Source: Nonomuraea jabiensis (lineage in GTDB: Bacteria; Actinomycetota; Actinomycetes; Streptosporangiales; Streptosporangiaceae). From it: a DNA stretch of 64,000 nucleotides. A model generated the notes under the pieces. That model saw only the letters and a list, made by a program, of their open reading frames with translations, did not search any database and was not told the DNA's origin. The DNA lies in the NCBI RefSeq assembly GCF_014204795.1, contig NZ_JACHMB010000001.1, positions 6,460,501 through 6,524,500 of the forward strand, read 5' to 3'. Made by a program: the position numbers and the translations under genes. Positions 1-8,964 of the stretch are shown piece by piece; position 1 is the first letter of the stretch, and each line of letters starts with the position of its first letter.

Positions 1-390
1 GGCATGAACCTGGGCAGCCACGACTACATGATCCTCGCGACAGAGGGATATCAGAGCAGCGGAAACTCCAACATCACGGTGGACGGCTCCTCCGGAGGAG
101 GGGGCGGTGGCGGCAACCCCGGCGGCGGCTGCACCGCGTCGTTGTCCGCGGGACAGCAGTGGAGCGACCGCTACAACCTCAACGTCGCCGTCAGCGGTTC
201 GAGCAACTGGACCGTGACGATGAACGTGCCCTCCCCGGCGTCGATCATCGCGACGTGGAACATCACCGCCAGTTACCCCAGTGCCCAGGTGCTGACCGCC
301 AGGCCCAACGGCAACGGCAACAACTGGGGCGTGACCATCCAGCACAACGGCAACCGCACCTGGCCGACGGTCTCCTGCAGCGCGAGCTGA
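1..390 (+). CDS. GH11 endo-1,4-beta-xylanase, C-terminal part with carbohydrate-binding domain (5' truncated)
   Basis: This is the 3' end of a secreted xylan-degrading enzyme; the start and catalytic core lie upstream of the window. The first ~26 residues (Asn-Leu-Gly-Ser-His-Asp-Tyr followed by Ala-Thr-Glu-Gly-Tyr) match the last strand of family 11 xylanases. A Gly-rich linker follows (residues ~29-42), then an ~85-residue CBM2-like module with Trp residues at intervals and a Cys near each end, which would pair in the usual disulfide. The reading frame is open from base 1 and stops at TGA 388-390. The ATG at base 4 is an internal Met, not a start. The module closely resembles, from memory, the one on a Nonomuraea flexuosa xylanase. 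Confidence 0.85.
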   Translation, partial: GMNLGSHDYMILATEGYQSSGNSNITVDGSSGGGGGGGNPGGGCTASLSAGQQWSDRYNLNVAVSGSSNWTVTMNVPSPASIIATWNITASYPSAQVLTARPNGNGNNWGVTIQHNGNRTWPTVSCSAS

Positions 391-402
391 CCGCCGGCCC
401 GG

Positions 403-420
403 CCTGAAAGATCTTTCTGG
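403..420. promoter_or_regulatory. Near-perfect 18-bp palindrome between xylanase and SARP gene 1
   Basis: CC-T-GAAAGATCTTTC-T-GG is self-complementary except for one symmetric position pair. It lies 12 bp after the xylanase stop and ~90 bp before the SARP start. It has no T-tract, so it looks more like an operator than a classical terminator. Its function is not known. Confidence 0.25.
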
Positions 421-512
421 TCCATTTCTCTCGACCATGAATGCCCGCTGGGTCACAATCGGCGCTGGTGCCACAAGCACGCTACAGAGCCACCACAGGC
501 AAGGAGCGGGTC

Positions 513-3308
513 ATGGTAGACGCGACCTTTGCAATCTTGGGCCCGGTGCGGGTGAGCTGGGCGGACGGCCGCCAGGTGCATCTCACCGGCAAGCCGCGCG
601 CCGTCCTGGCCAGCCTGCTGCTCAACGTCAACACGCTGGTGTCCAGGGAACGGCTGGTGGAGGCCCTGTGGGAAAACCCCCCGGCCTCCGCCATCCCCAA
701 CCTGCAGACCTACATCGGGCAGCTGCGCAGGAGCCTGTCGCTCGACACGCGGCTGCTCACCAGGGAAACGGGCTACACCTTCGAGGCGCGCGCCGAGGAG
801 GTGGACCTCCTGCAGTTCGAACAGGCGACCCGGCTGGCGCGGAAAGAGGCCGAGGCGGGCGACGTCCGCGCCGCCGTCGTCCAGTTCGAGAGGGCCCTGG
901 CGATGTGGCGGGGCAAACCCGCCGAAGGCACCAGGCTCTCCGGTCACATGCTCGCCCGCGTGACCGAGCTGGAAGAGCGGCTGGCCGTGGTCAGGCTGGA
1001 CTGGGCCGAAGCGAAGCTCGCCCTCGGCCGGCCCGTGGAGGTGATCGAGGACCTCCGCGCGTTCGTCGCCGAGCAGCCGCTGCGCGAGCGCGCGTGGCGG
1101 CTGCTCATGCTCGCGCACTCGCGAGCGGGACAACGGGACAAGGCGCTGGAGGCCTTCCGGCACGCCCGCTCGGTGCTCACCGACGAGCTGGGCCTGGAGC
1201 CCGGCGAGGAGCTCCAGCAGCTGCAGGCCGCCATCCTGGCCGGCACCACGCCCGTGAGCGAGCCCGCACCCTGGACGCCGGTCTGCCAGCTCCCCTCGGA
1301 CGTCAAGCACTTCAGCGGCAGGGAGGCCGAGCTGTTCGAGCTGGACGGGCTCCTCCCGCTCCCGGACGAGGCGCCGCCGCGCACCGCCACGACCTGCGTG
1401 ATCACCGGCACCGGCGGGGTCGGGAAGACCGCGCTCGCCGCGCACTGGGCCCACACGGTGCGCGACCGCTTCCCCGACGGCCAGCTCTACGTGGACCTGC
1501 GGGGATTCAGCCCCGGCGAGACGCCCATGTCACCGTCGGAGGCGGTACGGATCCTGCTGGGCTTCCTCCACGTGCCCCACCACCGCATGCCCGCCACCTT
1601 CGGAGAGCAGATCGGGCTCTACCGGAGCCTGCTGGCCGGCCGGCGGGTGCTCGTCCTCCTCGACAACGCCCGCGACCCGGACCAGGTGCGCCCGCTGCTG
1701 CCCCCGTCCCCGGAGGCGCTCACCCTGGTGACCGGCCGGACCGCGCTCACCGGCCTGATCGCGGCCGAGGGCGCCCATCTGCTGCGCCTCGCGCCGCTCT
1801 CCGACGCGCAGGCCGGCCAGCTGCTGAAACGCCGCCTGGGCCAGGACCGCATGGCGGCCGAACGCCAGGCGGTGGACGACATCATCAAGACGTGCGCGGG
1901 GCTGCCGCTGGCCCTCGGGATCGTCGCCGCGCGGGCCATCATCAACGCCGGCCTTCCCCTCACCGCGCTGGCCGACGAGCTCCAGGCGGAGCCCACCCGG
2001 CTGGACGCCCTGCAGACCGACGAGCTCAGCACCGACCTGCGGGAGGTCTTCGGCTCCTCCTATCGCGTGCTGGCCCCCGAGGCGGCCGAGACCTTCGCCC
2101 ATCTGGGCCTGGTGTCGGGCCCGGACACGAGCGTGCTCGCCGTCGCCAGCCTCATCGGCCGCCCCGTGGCGCACACCCGAACGCTGCTGCGCATGCTGGA
2201 GACCGCCCATCTGGTGGATCAGCACGTTCCCGGCCGTTACCGGATGCACGATCTCGTCCGCCTCTACGCCATCGACCGTGCCCGCCTCGACCTGAGCGCG
2301 GACGCCCGTACCGCCGGCGTGCGCCGTCTCGTGGACTTCTACCTGCACACGGCGTACGCCGCCGACCGCCTGCTCTCCCCGCGCCGGCGCAGCGCCGTCC
2401 GGATGGAGCCGCCGGCCCCCGGCTGCGTGACGGACGCCCTGGCGGACGTGGCGGCGGCCCAGGCCTGGTTCAAGGCCGAGCACGCCTGCCTGCTCGCCGC
2501 CCAGCGGCTGGCCGCCGAGCACGACCTTCATGGCCCCGTGTGGCAGCTGGCCTGGGCGCTGGACACCTTCCACCTGGGCCACAACCTGCTCCAGAGCTGC
2601 GTCTCGGCCTGGCGCCTGGCGTCCGGCGCCGTCGAGCACCTGACCGATCCGGCCGCCCATGCCCTGGTCCACCAGCTGCTCGGCCGCGCCTGCACCCGGG
2701 CGGGGCTCCACGCGGAGTCGCTGTCCCACTTCGCCGAGGCCCTCCGCCTGTACGAGCAGCTGCAAGACGTCGCCGGCCAGGCCCATGTCCGCCATACGCT
2801 CGCCCTGGCCTGGGGCCACCGGGGCGAGCCCGCGCAGGCGCTGGTCCATCTGGAGCCCGCGCTGCGGCTGTACAGGGACATCGACGACGCCATGGGGGAG
2901 GCCAACGCGCTCAACTCCCTGGGGTGGGCCACCGCGATGCTCGGCGACTTCCCCAAGGCCCAGGAGTACTGCGAGCAGGCGCTGGCCCTGCTCCGCAGCC
3001 ACGGCGACCGCAACGGCGAGGCGGCGACCCTCGACAGTCTCGGCTACATCGCCCACCACACCGGCCGCCACGCCCGGGCCCTCGACTACTACCGCGGGGC
3101 CCTGAGGTTGCGGCGGGAGACCGGCAACGCCAGCCAGGAGGCCGACACGCTCTCCCACCTCGGCGACACCCACCACGCCCTCGGCCAGGACGACGAAGCC
3201 GCCCGGGCCTGGGGCCAGGCCCTGGCCATCTACCAGGACCAGCACCGCACCGAGAAGACGGAGCAGGTGCGGGAGAGGCTCGACGGCTTGGGCGCGAGAT
3301 CCTCCTAG
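513..3308 (+). CDS. AfsR/SARP-family transcriptional regulator 1 (winged helix-BTAD-NB-ARC-TPR)
   Basis: This is a large pathway activator of 931 residues. An OmpR-like winged helix (~10-90) binds direct-repeat DNA, followed by the bacterial activation domain (~95-245). An NB-ARC ATPase module follows (~275-540) with P-loop GTGGVGKT and the LDN-type Walker B segment. C-terminal TPR repeats run from ~620 to 920. ATG 513 is preferred over the in-frame ATG at 441 because AAGGAGCGG sits just upstream of it and the protein then begins, like other SARPs, directly at the first strand. It converges on the phosphatase gene, and both stop codons share one CTAG tetranucleotide (3305-3308). Its target is unknown; no SARP-type heptamer array was noticed close by. 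Confidence 0.88.
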   Translation: MVDATFAILGPVRVSWADGRQVHLTGKPRAVLASLLLNVNTLVSRERLVEALWENPPASAIPNLQTYIGQLRRSLSLDTRLLTRETGYTFEARAEEVDLLQFEQATRLARKEAEAGDVRAAVVQFERALAMWRGKPAEGTRLSGHMLARVTELEERLAVVRLDWAEAKLALGRPVEVIEDLRAFVAEQPLRERAWRLLMLAHSRAGQRDKALEAFRHARSVLTDELGLEPGEELQQLQAAILAGTTPVSEPAPWTPVCQLPSDVKHFSGREAELFELDGLLPLPDEAPPRTATTCVITGTGGVGKTALAAHWAHTVRDRFPDGQLYVDLRGFSPGETPMSPSEAVRILLGFLHVPHHRMPATFGEQIGLYRSLLAGRRVLVLLDNARDPDQVRPLLPPSPEALTLVTGRTALTGLIAAEGAHLLRLAPLSDAQAGQLLKRRLGQDRMAAERQAVDDIIKTCAGLPLALGIVAARAIINAGLPLTALADELQAEPTRLDALQTDELSTDLREVFGSSYRVLAPEAAETFAHLGLVSGPDTSVLAVASLIGRPVAHTRTLLRMLETAHLVDQHVPGRYRMHDLVRLYAIDRARLDLSADARTAGVRRLVDFYLHTAYAADRLLSPRRRSAVRMEPPAPGCVTDALADVAAAQAWFKAEHACLLAAQRLAAEHDLHGPVWQLAWALDTFHLGHNLLQSCVSAWRLASGAVEHLTDPAAHALVHQLLGRACTRAGLHAESLSHFAEALRLYEQLQDVAGQAHVRHTLALAWGHRGEPAQALVHLEPALRLYRDIDDAMGEANALNSLGWATAMLGDFPKAQEYCEQALALLRSHGDRNGEAATLDSLGYIAHHTGRHARALDYYRGALRLRRETGNASQEADTLSHLGDTHHALGQDDEAARAWGQALAIYQDQHRTEKTEQVRERLDGLGARSS

Positions 3309-5959
3309 AGGGCGGGCTGGAGGGGCTGCTCGGTCCAGATGCACTTGCCGGTGTCGGTGTAGCGGGTGCCCCAGCGATGGGAGATCGCGGAGACCAGCTG
3401 GAGCCCGCGGCCGCCCTCGTCGGTGTCGGCGGCGCGGCGGATGCGGGGCGTGGTCAGGCTGCCGTCGGAGACCTCGCAGGTCAGCACGGCGCTACGCAGC
3501 AGGCGCAGGTGGATGGGGCCCTTGGCGTGGCGGACGACGTTGCCGACCAGCTCGCTGGCCAGCAGCTCGGTGGTCATCGACAGGTCGTCCAGGTGCCAGG
3601 CGCTGAGCTGGGCGCGGACGTGTTCGCGGGCCTCGCGGGCGGCCTTGGGATGGTCGGGCAGCGGCCAGGTGGCGATGTCGTCCTTCGGCAGCGCATGGGT
3701 GCGCACGACGAGCAGGGCCGCGTCGTCGGCGGTGCCCTGCCTGCCGGGCAGCAGGGTGGCGGTGAGGCTGTCGCACACGGATTCCAGGCATTCGGCGCAG
3801 TGCAGCGGGGTCGCGTCCCGGCCCTGGTGCCGGCACGCCGCCGCCGGCGGGATCCCGGGGACCGTGTCGCCCAGCGCCTTGGCGAGATCGGCGATGCCCT
3901 GGTCGATGTCGAGGGTGGCGGATTCGACCAGGCCGTCGGTGTACAGCACCAGCAGGCTGCCTTCGGGCAGCTCCATCCGCACGGTGTCGAAGGGCGGGGT
4001 GGCGGCGCCGAGGGGCGAGTTCGGATCGGCGTCGGGGAAGTGGACGGCGCCGTCGGGGTGGACGACGGCGGGCGGCGGATGGCCGGCGCGGGTGACCACG
4101 CAGGAGCGGGTGGTGGCGTCGTAGACCAGGTACAGGCAGGTGGCGTAGAAGTCGTCGCCGAGGTCGCTGACCACGTCGTTGAGGTGGGTGAGCAGCTCGT
4201 CGGGAGGCAGCTCCAGGTCGGCCAGGGTGCGCACCGCGGTGCGCAGGCGGCCCATGGTGGCCGCCTCGGCCACGCCGTGTCCCATGACGTCGCCGATGAC
4301 GAGGGCGACCCGGTCCGCCGACAGCGGGATGACGTCGTACCAGTCGCCGCCCACCTCCATGTCCTTGCCGGCGGGCAGGTAGCGGGCCGCGGCGGTGACC
4401 GCGGGCAGGTCGGGCAGCCCTCGGGGGAGCAGCCCGCGCTGGAGTTCCTGGGCGCGCGTGTGCTCCCGGTCGTACAGGCGGGCCCGCTCCATGGCCTGGG
4501 CGACCAGCCCGCTGAGCGTGGTGAGCAGGTTGCGCTCCTCGCCCGTGAACTGGCGCGGCTCGGCGAAGGAGACGACGCAGCTGCCGACGGCGCGTCCCGA
4601 GGCGATCAGCGGCAGGAAGGCCCACGCCTTCTTGCCGCCCGCCGCCGGCAGGTCGGCCGTCTCCGGGTAGCGCTCGATGTACTCCTCGACCGAGTTGATG
4701 AACATCGGCGTGCGCTCCCGCAGGGTCTGAGAGATCGGGACCCCCGCGGAGGCGGGTATCCGGGTCACCCGGTCGACGAACTCCTGCGAGTACCCGGTGA
4801 ACCCGACCGGCCGCAGGTGGTCGCCCTCCAGGAAGGTGAGCATGAGACCGGCGGCGCCGAACGACGGCAGGATGTGCTCGGCGGAGGCGTCGAAGACGTC
4901 CCGCACGCTGACCGCCTCGGCCAGCGCCCTGGTCAGCTGCTTGATGCGGGCGGACCGCTCCAGGGCCGCGCGCTCGGTCTGACCCGTCCGCTGGTCGGCG
5001 ATCGCCTCCAGGTCGTCATGGGTCTTGGTGATGTCCCACAGCGTGCCGATCATGCGGGCCGGCTCGCCGTTCTCGTCGACCAGCAACCGGCCGCGGGCCC
5101 GTACCCAGACGGTCGTCCCGTCCGGGCGGCACACCCGGTACTCGGTGCTGTACATCCTGCCCGCGCGGATCGCCTCGTCGATGTCGGCCAGCACCCACGG
5201 CAGATCCTCGGGGTGGACCAGGGCCATCCAGGTCTCGATGCGCCCGTCGAAGGTGCCCGGCTCGATGCCGAGCAGGGTCAGCATCGCGTCGTTCCAGATG
5301 GCGTCCCCGGTCCGGATGTCCCAGTCCCACGTGCCGATGGTCTCCAGGTGCCGCGGCAGGTGGGAGCCGGCGGCGCCCGGTCCGCCCTTGGGTCCCGAGC
5401 CGGGCGGGGGCGCGGAGGACCTGCCCAGGCGCTCGCCCACCCAGCGGCCCAGCAGGTCGAGGAAGGCTCGCTGGGCGGGCGACGGCTCGTGCGCGGAGGC
5501 CGTCACGATCGACAGCGCGCCGACCGGCCCGCCGGGGCCGAGCAGCGGGACGGCCGTCATTGTCGTGCCGGCCGGCCAGGATCGGGCCTCGGCCGGGGCG
5601 GAGCCCTGCTGGGGGATGCCGACGGCGGCGTTCGCCATGGAGACCCGGACGGGCGCGGCGGTCCGGAAGGCGCGTGCCGGGGCGAGCGGTCCGTTCCCGT
5701 CGACGCGCTCCCACACGTGGGCGAGCGCGGGCGGTAGCCCGCTGGTCACGGCGAGCCGCAGGCCGCCGCCGTGGCCGGGGCTGCCGAGGTGGATCATCCC
5801 GCCCAGCCCGGCAAGATCGGCCACGGCCTGCTCCAGCGCGAACCGCAGGAGCTCGATCCCCCACAGATCGTCACCGACCTCCGCGAGCAGCCGTCTTCGC
5901 TCCTCGGAAACCTGGTCCGCCCACACCGTCCGCGGACCGTGCGCACGCTGTTCGCCCAT
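3305..5959 (-). CDS. Multi-domain SpoIIE-type PP2C phosphatase with GAF, PAS and anti-sigma-kinase-like domains
   Basis: This is an 884-residue stress-signalling protein of the RsbU/RsbP type that would dephosphorylate an anti-anti-sigma factor. From the N-terminus it has a GAF-like region (~20-175), a PAS domain with a conserved WDWD segment (~205-315), a second GAF (~335-490), a SpoIIE/PP2C domain and an HATPase domain. PP2C metal-binding motifs are GDWYD, GDVMGHG, YTDGLVES and DDAALL. The HATPase (~750-875) has N-box ELVGNVVRHA and a GRGL motif. The start at 5959 has GAGGGG seven bases upstream. Fusion of phosphatase and RsbW-like kinase in one chain is common in actinomycetes. The gene lies between two SARP genes and is divergent from the second. 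Confidence 0.88.
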   Translation of the reverse strand: MGEQRAHGPRTVWADQVSEERRRLLAEVGDDLWGIELLRFALEQAVADLAGLGGMIHLGSPGHGGGLRLAVTSGLPPALAHVWERVDGNGPLAPARAFRTAAPVRVSMANAAVGIPQQGSAPAEARSWPAGTTMTAVPLLGPGGPVGALSIVTASAHEPSPAQRAFLDLLGRWVGERLGRSSAPPPGSGPKGGPGAAGSHLPRHLETIGTWDWDIRTGDAIWNDAMLTLLGIEPGTFDGRIETWMALVHPEDLPWVLADIDEAIRAGRMYSTEYRVCRPDGTTVWVRARGRLLVDENGEPARMIGTLWDITKTHDDLEAIADQRTGQTERAALERSARIKQLTRALAEAVSVRDVFDASAEHILPSFGAAGLMLTFLEGDHLRPVGFTGYSQEFVDRVTRIPASAGVPISQTLRERTPMFINSVEEYIERYPETADLPAAGGKKAWAFLPLIASGRAVGSCVVSFAEPRQFTGEERNLLTTLSGLVAQAMERARLYDREHTRAQELQRGLLPRGLPDLPAVTAAARYLPAGKDMEVGGDWYDVIPLSADRVALVIGDVMGHGVAEAATMGRLRTAVRTLADLELPPDELLTHLNDVVSDLGDDFYATCLYLVYDATTRSCVVTRAGHPPPAVVHPDGAVHFPDADPNSPLGAATPPFDTVRMELPEGSLLVLYTDGLVESATLDIDQGIADLAKALGDTVPGIPPAAACRHQGRDATPLHCAECLESVCDSLTATLLPGRQGTADDAALLVVRTHALPKDDIATWPLPDHPKAAREAREHVRAQLSAWHLDDLSMTTELLASELVGNVVRHAKGPIHLRLLRSAVLTCEVSDGSLTTPRIRRAADTDEGGRGLQLVSAISHRWGTRYTDTGKCIWTEQPLQPAL

Positions 5960-6010
5960 CCCATCCCCTCACCACGTCGCCGGGGCCCTGGGGGGAAACT
6001 GTCCATATTG

Positions 6011-6030
6011 GGGTATATGTACCGAGTATA
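6011..6030. promoter_or_regulatory. GTATAT direct repeat (13-bp period) in the phosphatase/SARP 2 intergenic region
   Basis: GGGTATAT at 6011-6018 is followed at a 13-bp period by GTATA at 6026-6030. The same layout recurs upstream of the PadR gene (14724-14744), with 16 of 23 positions identical. Read on the minus strand, TATACT within it also resembles a -10 element for the phosphatase gene 52 bp away. A shared operator or a plain promoter are both possible. Confidence 0.4.
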
Positions 6031-6147
6031 ACGACCCACAGCGCACGACCTCTTGCTCCACTCGCCCGAGCGTGGTGCGGGGCGCCCCGCGGCATGCGAG
6101 CATCCAGACGGCGGATGATGAGCCGGCTCCGGAGGGTTGAGGGAAGC

Positions 6148-8958
6148 GTGTTACGAGTCGAGTTCGGCGTGCTGGGCGAGATCTGCGCCCGGGCCGGCGG
6201 CCAGGCGATCGAGCTGGGGCCGGCCAGGCAGCGAAGCGTGCTGGCGGCGCTGCTGGTGAAGGTCAACCAGCCGGTGTCCCTCGACCAGCTGACCGACTGC
6301 GTGTGGGGGGAGGAGCCGCCCCGCCGGCCGACCGCGACCCTGCACAGCTACCTGTCCCGGCTGCGTACGTCCCTGCCGGCGGCCTGGGACGGCGGCATCC
6401 GCCGCGGCGGCGGCGGCTACCTGCTGCGGGCCGACGAGAGCGCGGTGGACCTGCACCGCTTCCGCGACCTGCGGGACCGGGCCCGCACGAGCGACGACGC
6501 CACCGCCGAACGCCTGTACGAGCAGGCGCTGGAGCTGTGGCGCGGCGAGCCGTTCGCCGACCTGGACACCGCCTGGGCAAGGGAGCAGCGGCACCTCCTG
6601 CAGGGCGAGCGGCTGGCCGCGCGCCTGGCCTACCACGACGTACGGCTGCGCCGCGGCGGCCACGCCGCGCTCCTCGGCACCCTGGAGTCCCTGGCGGCCG
6701 AGCACCCGCTGGACGAACGGCCGGCCGCCCAGCTGATCCTCGCCCTCTACCGCAGCGGCCGCCAGGGCGAGGCCTTCCAGCAGTACGAGCGGATCCGCAA
6801 GCGGCTGGCCGCCGACCTCGGCGTGGACCCCGGCCCCGACCTGCGGCTCCTGCACCACCAGATGCTCACGGCCGGAGTGGCGCCCGCCCCCGCCGAACCC
6901 GCCCCGGCGCCCCCCACGCCCCCACCCGCCGGGGTCGTGGTGCCGCGCCAGTTGCCCGCGCCGCCGCCGGTGTTCGTCGGACGCCCGCGCGAGCTGGCCA
7001 CCCTGGACGACGCGCTGACCGGCGACGGCGGGGACCGGGTGGCGATGATCTCCGCCATCGGCGGGTACGGCGGCATCGGCAAGACCTGGCTGGCCCTGTA
7101 CTGGGCGCACCACCACGTGGACCGCTTCCCGGACGGGCAGATCTACCTGGACCTGCGCGGATTCGACGCCGGGAACGCGCCGATGCCGGTGGAGACGGCC
7201 CTGCGCCTGCTGCTCGGCGCGCTCGGCGCGGACCCCGCCGCCGTCCCGCAGCGGCCGGAGGAGCAGACCGCGCTCTACCGGAGCCTGACGGCCCGCAAGC
7301 GCCTGCTGATCGTGCTCGACAACGCCCGCGACACCGCCCAGGTCGTCCCCCTGCTGCCGGGCACGCCCTCCTGCACCGTGCTGGTCACCAGCCGGAACCA
7401 GCTCCCCGGGCTGATCGCCGGCCACGACGCCCGGCACGTGCCGCTGGACGTGCTCGACGCCGCCGAGGCCCGCCGGCTGCTGCTGCACCACCTGGGGCCC
7501 GAGCGGGTCGACGCCGAGCCGGAGGCGGTGGCCGCCTTGGTGGAGCGCTGTGCCGGGCTGCCGCTGGCGCTGAGCATCATCGCGGCCCGCGCCCTGATGA
7601 GCCCGTGGCTCCCGCTCGCGTCCCTGGCCGAGGAGCTGCGCGAGGAGTCCACCCGGCTCGACGCGCTGGACGCCGGCGAGCTGTCGGCGGACCTGCGGAC
7701 CGTGTTCGCCGCCTCGTACCGGGCGCTGGAGCCGGAGGCGGCCCGGCTGTTCCGATTACTGGCCCTGCACCCGGGACCGGACATCCCGCCGCCCGCCGCG
7801 GCCGGCCTCCTGGGCAGGGACGCCCGGCGGCCCATGGCCGGGCTGGTCCGCGCGCACCTGGTCACCGAGCACGCGCCCGGCCGCTTCGCCCTCCACGACC
7901 TGCTGCGCGACTACGCGGCCGAACGGGCCTGCGCCGAGGACACCGAGGCCGAGCGCGACGCGGCGCTGCGCCGCCTGCTCGACCACTACCTGCACACCGC
8001 GCACGCGGCGGCCCTGCTGTTCTACCCGAACCGCCGGGCGATCCAGCTGACCGAACCCCTCGCTCCCGGCGCCGTCCCGGTCGTCCTGCGCGACCACCAG
8101 CAGGCCGCCGACTGGTTCGCCGCCGAGAGCCAGGCGCTGCTGTGGGCGGTCAGCCGGGCCGCCGACGCCGGGCTGGCCACGCACGCCTGGCAGCTGGCCT
8201 GGTCGCTGGCCGACTACCTCAACCGCCAGGGCCGCTGGCAGGACATCCTCACCACGCAGCAGGCCGCCCTGGAGGCCGCCCGGGGCCAGGGCGACCTCGT
8301 CGGGCAGTGCCGGGCGCACCAGACCATCGCCCGCACCCATCTGCGGCTCGGCCGCTACGACGACGCCCGCGCCCAGCTCGATCACGCGCTCGACCTGTCC
8401 ACCCGGCTCGGCGACCTGGCACTCCAGGCTCGCGCTAACCACAGCCTCACCATGGTGTTCAGCGCTCAGAAGCGCCACGGCGAGGCCCTCGCCCATGCCC
8501 TGCGGGCGCTCGAACTGTACCGGGACCTGGGCGACAAGAGCAGCACCGCCGACATTCTCAACTCCGTCGGCTGGGAGCACGCCGAACTCGGGCACCACCG
8601 CGAGGCCATCGACCACTGCGAGCAGGCCGTCGCCCTGTACGAGTCGCTGGGCGACCCGTACGGCCAGGCGGCCGCCCTGGACAGCCTGGGCTACGCCTAC
8701 CACCGCGCCGGCGACCACGACCGGGCCGCCGGCCGCTACCGGCACGCCCTGCGGCTGTTCCGGGAGGCGGGGGACCGCGCGGAGGAGGCGGCGTGCCTCC
8801 TCCACCTCGGCGACACCCACCGCTCCGCCGGTGACGAAGCGGCGGCCCGCCAGGAATGGCGGGCCGCGCTGGACATCCTCGACGAGCTCGACCGGCCCGG
8901 TGACGATCCGGTACGGAGCAGGCTCACCGCCCGTCTCGGCCTGGCCGGGGACCGCTGA
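6148..8958 (+). CDS. AfsR/SARP-family transcriptional regulator 2
   Basis: This is a 936-residue SARP with the same order of parts as the others: winged helix (~5-90), BTAD (~95-245), NB-ARC and TPR. The NB-ARC has P-loop GYGGIGKT and an LDN Walker B segment, and spans roughly 275-540. TPR repeats occupy the last third. A Pro/Ala-rich linker separates BTAD from NB-ARC. GTG 6148 is chosen because the protein then starts directly at the first beta strand and GAGGGA lies upstream. The in-frame ATGs at 6115 and 6118 are alternatives that would add ten or so residues. It is divergent from the SpoIIE phosphatase gene and ends six bases before the convergent acylase gene. Confidence 0.85.
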   Translation: MLRVEFGVLGEICARAGGQAIELGPARQRSVLAALLVKVNQPVSLDQLTDCVWGEEPPRRPTATLHSYLSRLRTSLPAAWDGGIRRGGGGYLLRADESAVDLHRFRDLRDRARTSDDATAERLYEQALELWRGEPFADLDTAWAREQRHLLQGERLAARLAYHDVRLRRGGHAALLGTLESLAAEHPLDERPAAQLILALYRSGRQGEAFQQYERIRKRLAADLGVDPGPDLRLLHHQMLTAGVAPAPAEPAPAPPTPPPAGVVVPRQLPAPPPVFVGRPRELATLDDALTGDGGDRVAMISAIGGYGGIGKTWLALYWAHHHVDRFPDGQIYLDLRGFDAGNAPMPVETALRLLLGALGADPAAVPQRPEEQTALYRSLTARKRLLIVLDNARDTAQVVPLLPGTPSCTVLVTSRNQLPGLIAGHDARHVPLDVLDAAEARRLLLHHLGPERVDAEPEAVAALVERCAGLPLALSIIAARALMSPWLPLASLAEELREESTRLDALDAGELSADLRTVFAASYRALEPEAARLFRLLALHPGPDIPPPAAAGLLGRDARRPMAGLVRAHLVTEHAPGRFALHDLLRDYAAERACAEDTEAERDAALRRLLDHYLHTAHAAALLFYPNRRAIQLTEPLAPGAVPVVLRDHQQAADWFAAESQALLWAVSRAADAGLATHAWQLAWSLADYLNRQGRWQDILTTQQAALEAARGQGDLVGQCRAHQTIARTHLRLGRYDDARAQLDHALDLSTRLGDLALQARANHSLTMVFSAQKRHGEALAHALRALELYRDLGDKSSTADILNSVGWEHAELGHHREAIDHCEQAVALYESLGDPYGQAAALDSLGYAYHRAGDHDRAAGRYRHALRLFREAGDRAEEAACLLHLGDTHRSAGDEAAARQEWRAALDILDELDRPGDDPVRSRLTARLGLAGDR

Positions 8959-8964
8959 CGGCTC

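Noticed and set aside
437..5737. Very long open frame on the plus strand (over 1700 codons)
   Set aside because: It runs over the SARP 1 and phosphatase genes in a wrong frame, is extremely Arg/Gly/Pro-rich and has no domain; such frames are usual in high-GC DNA.
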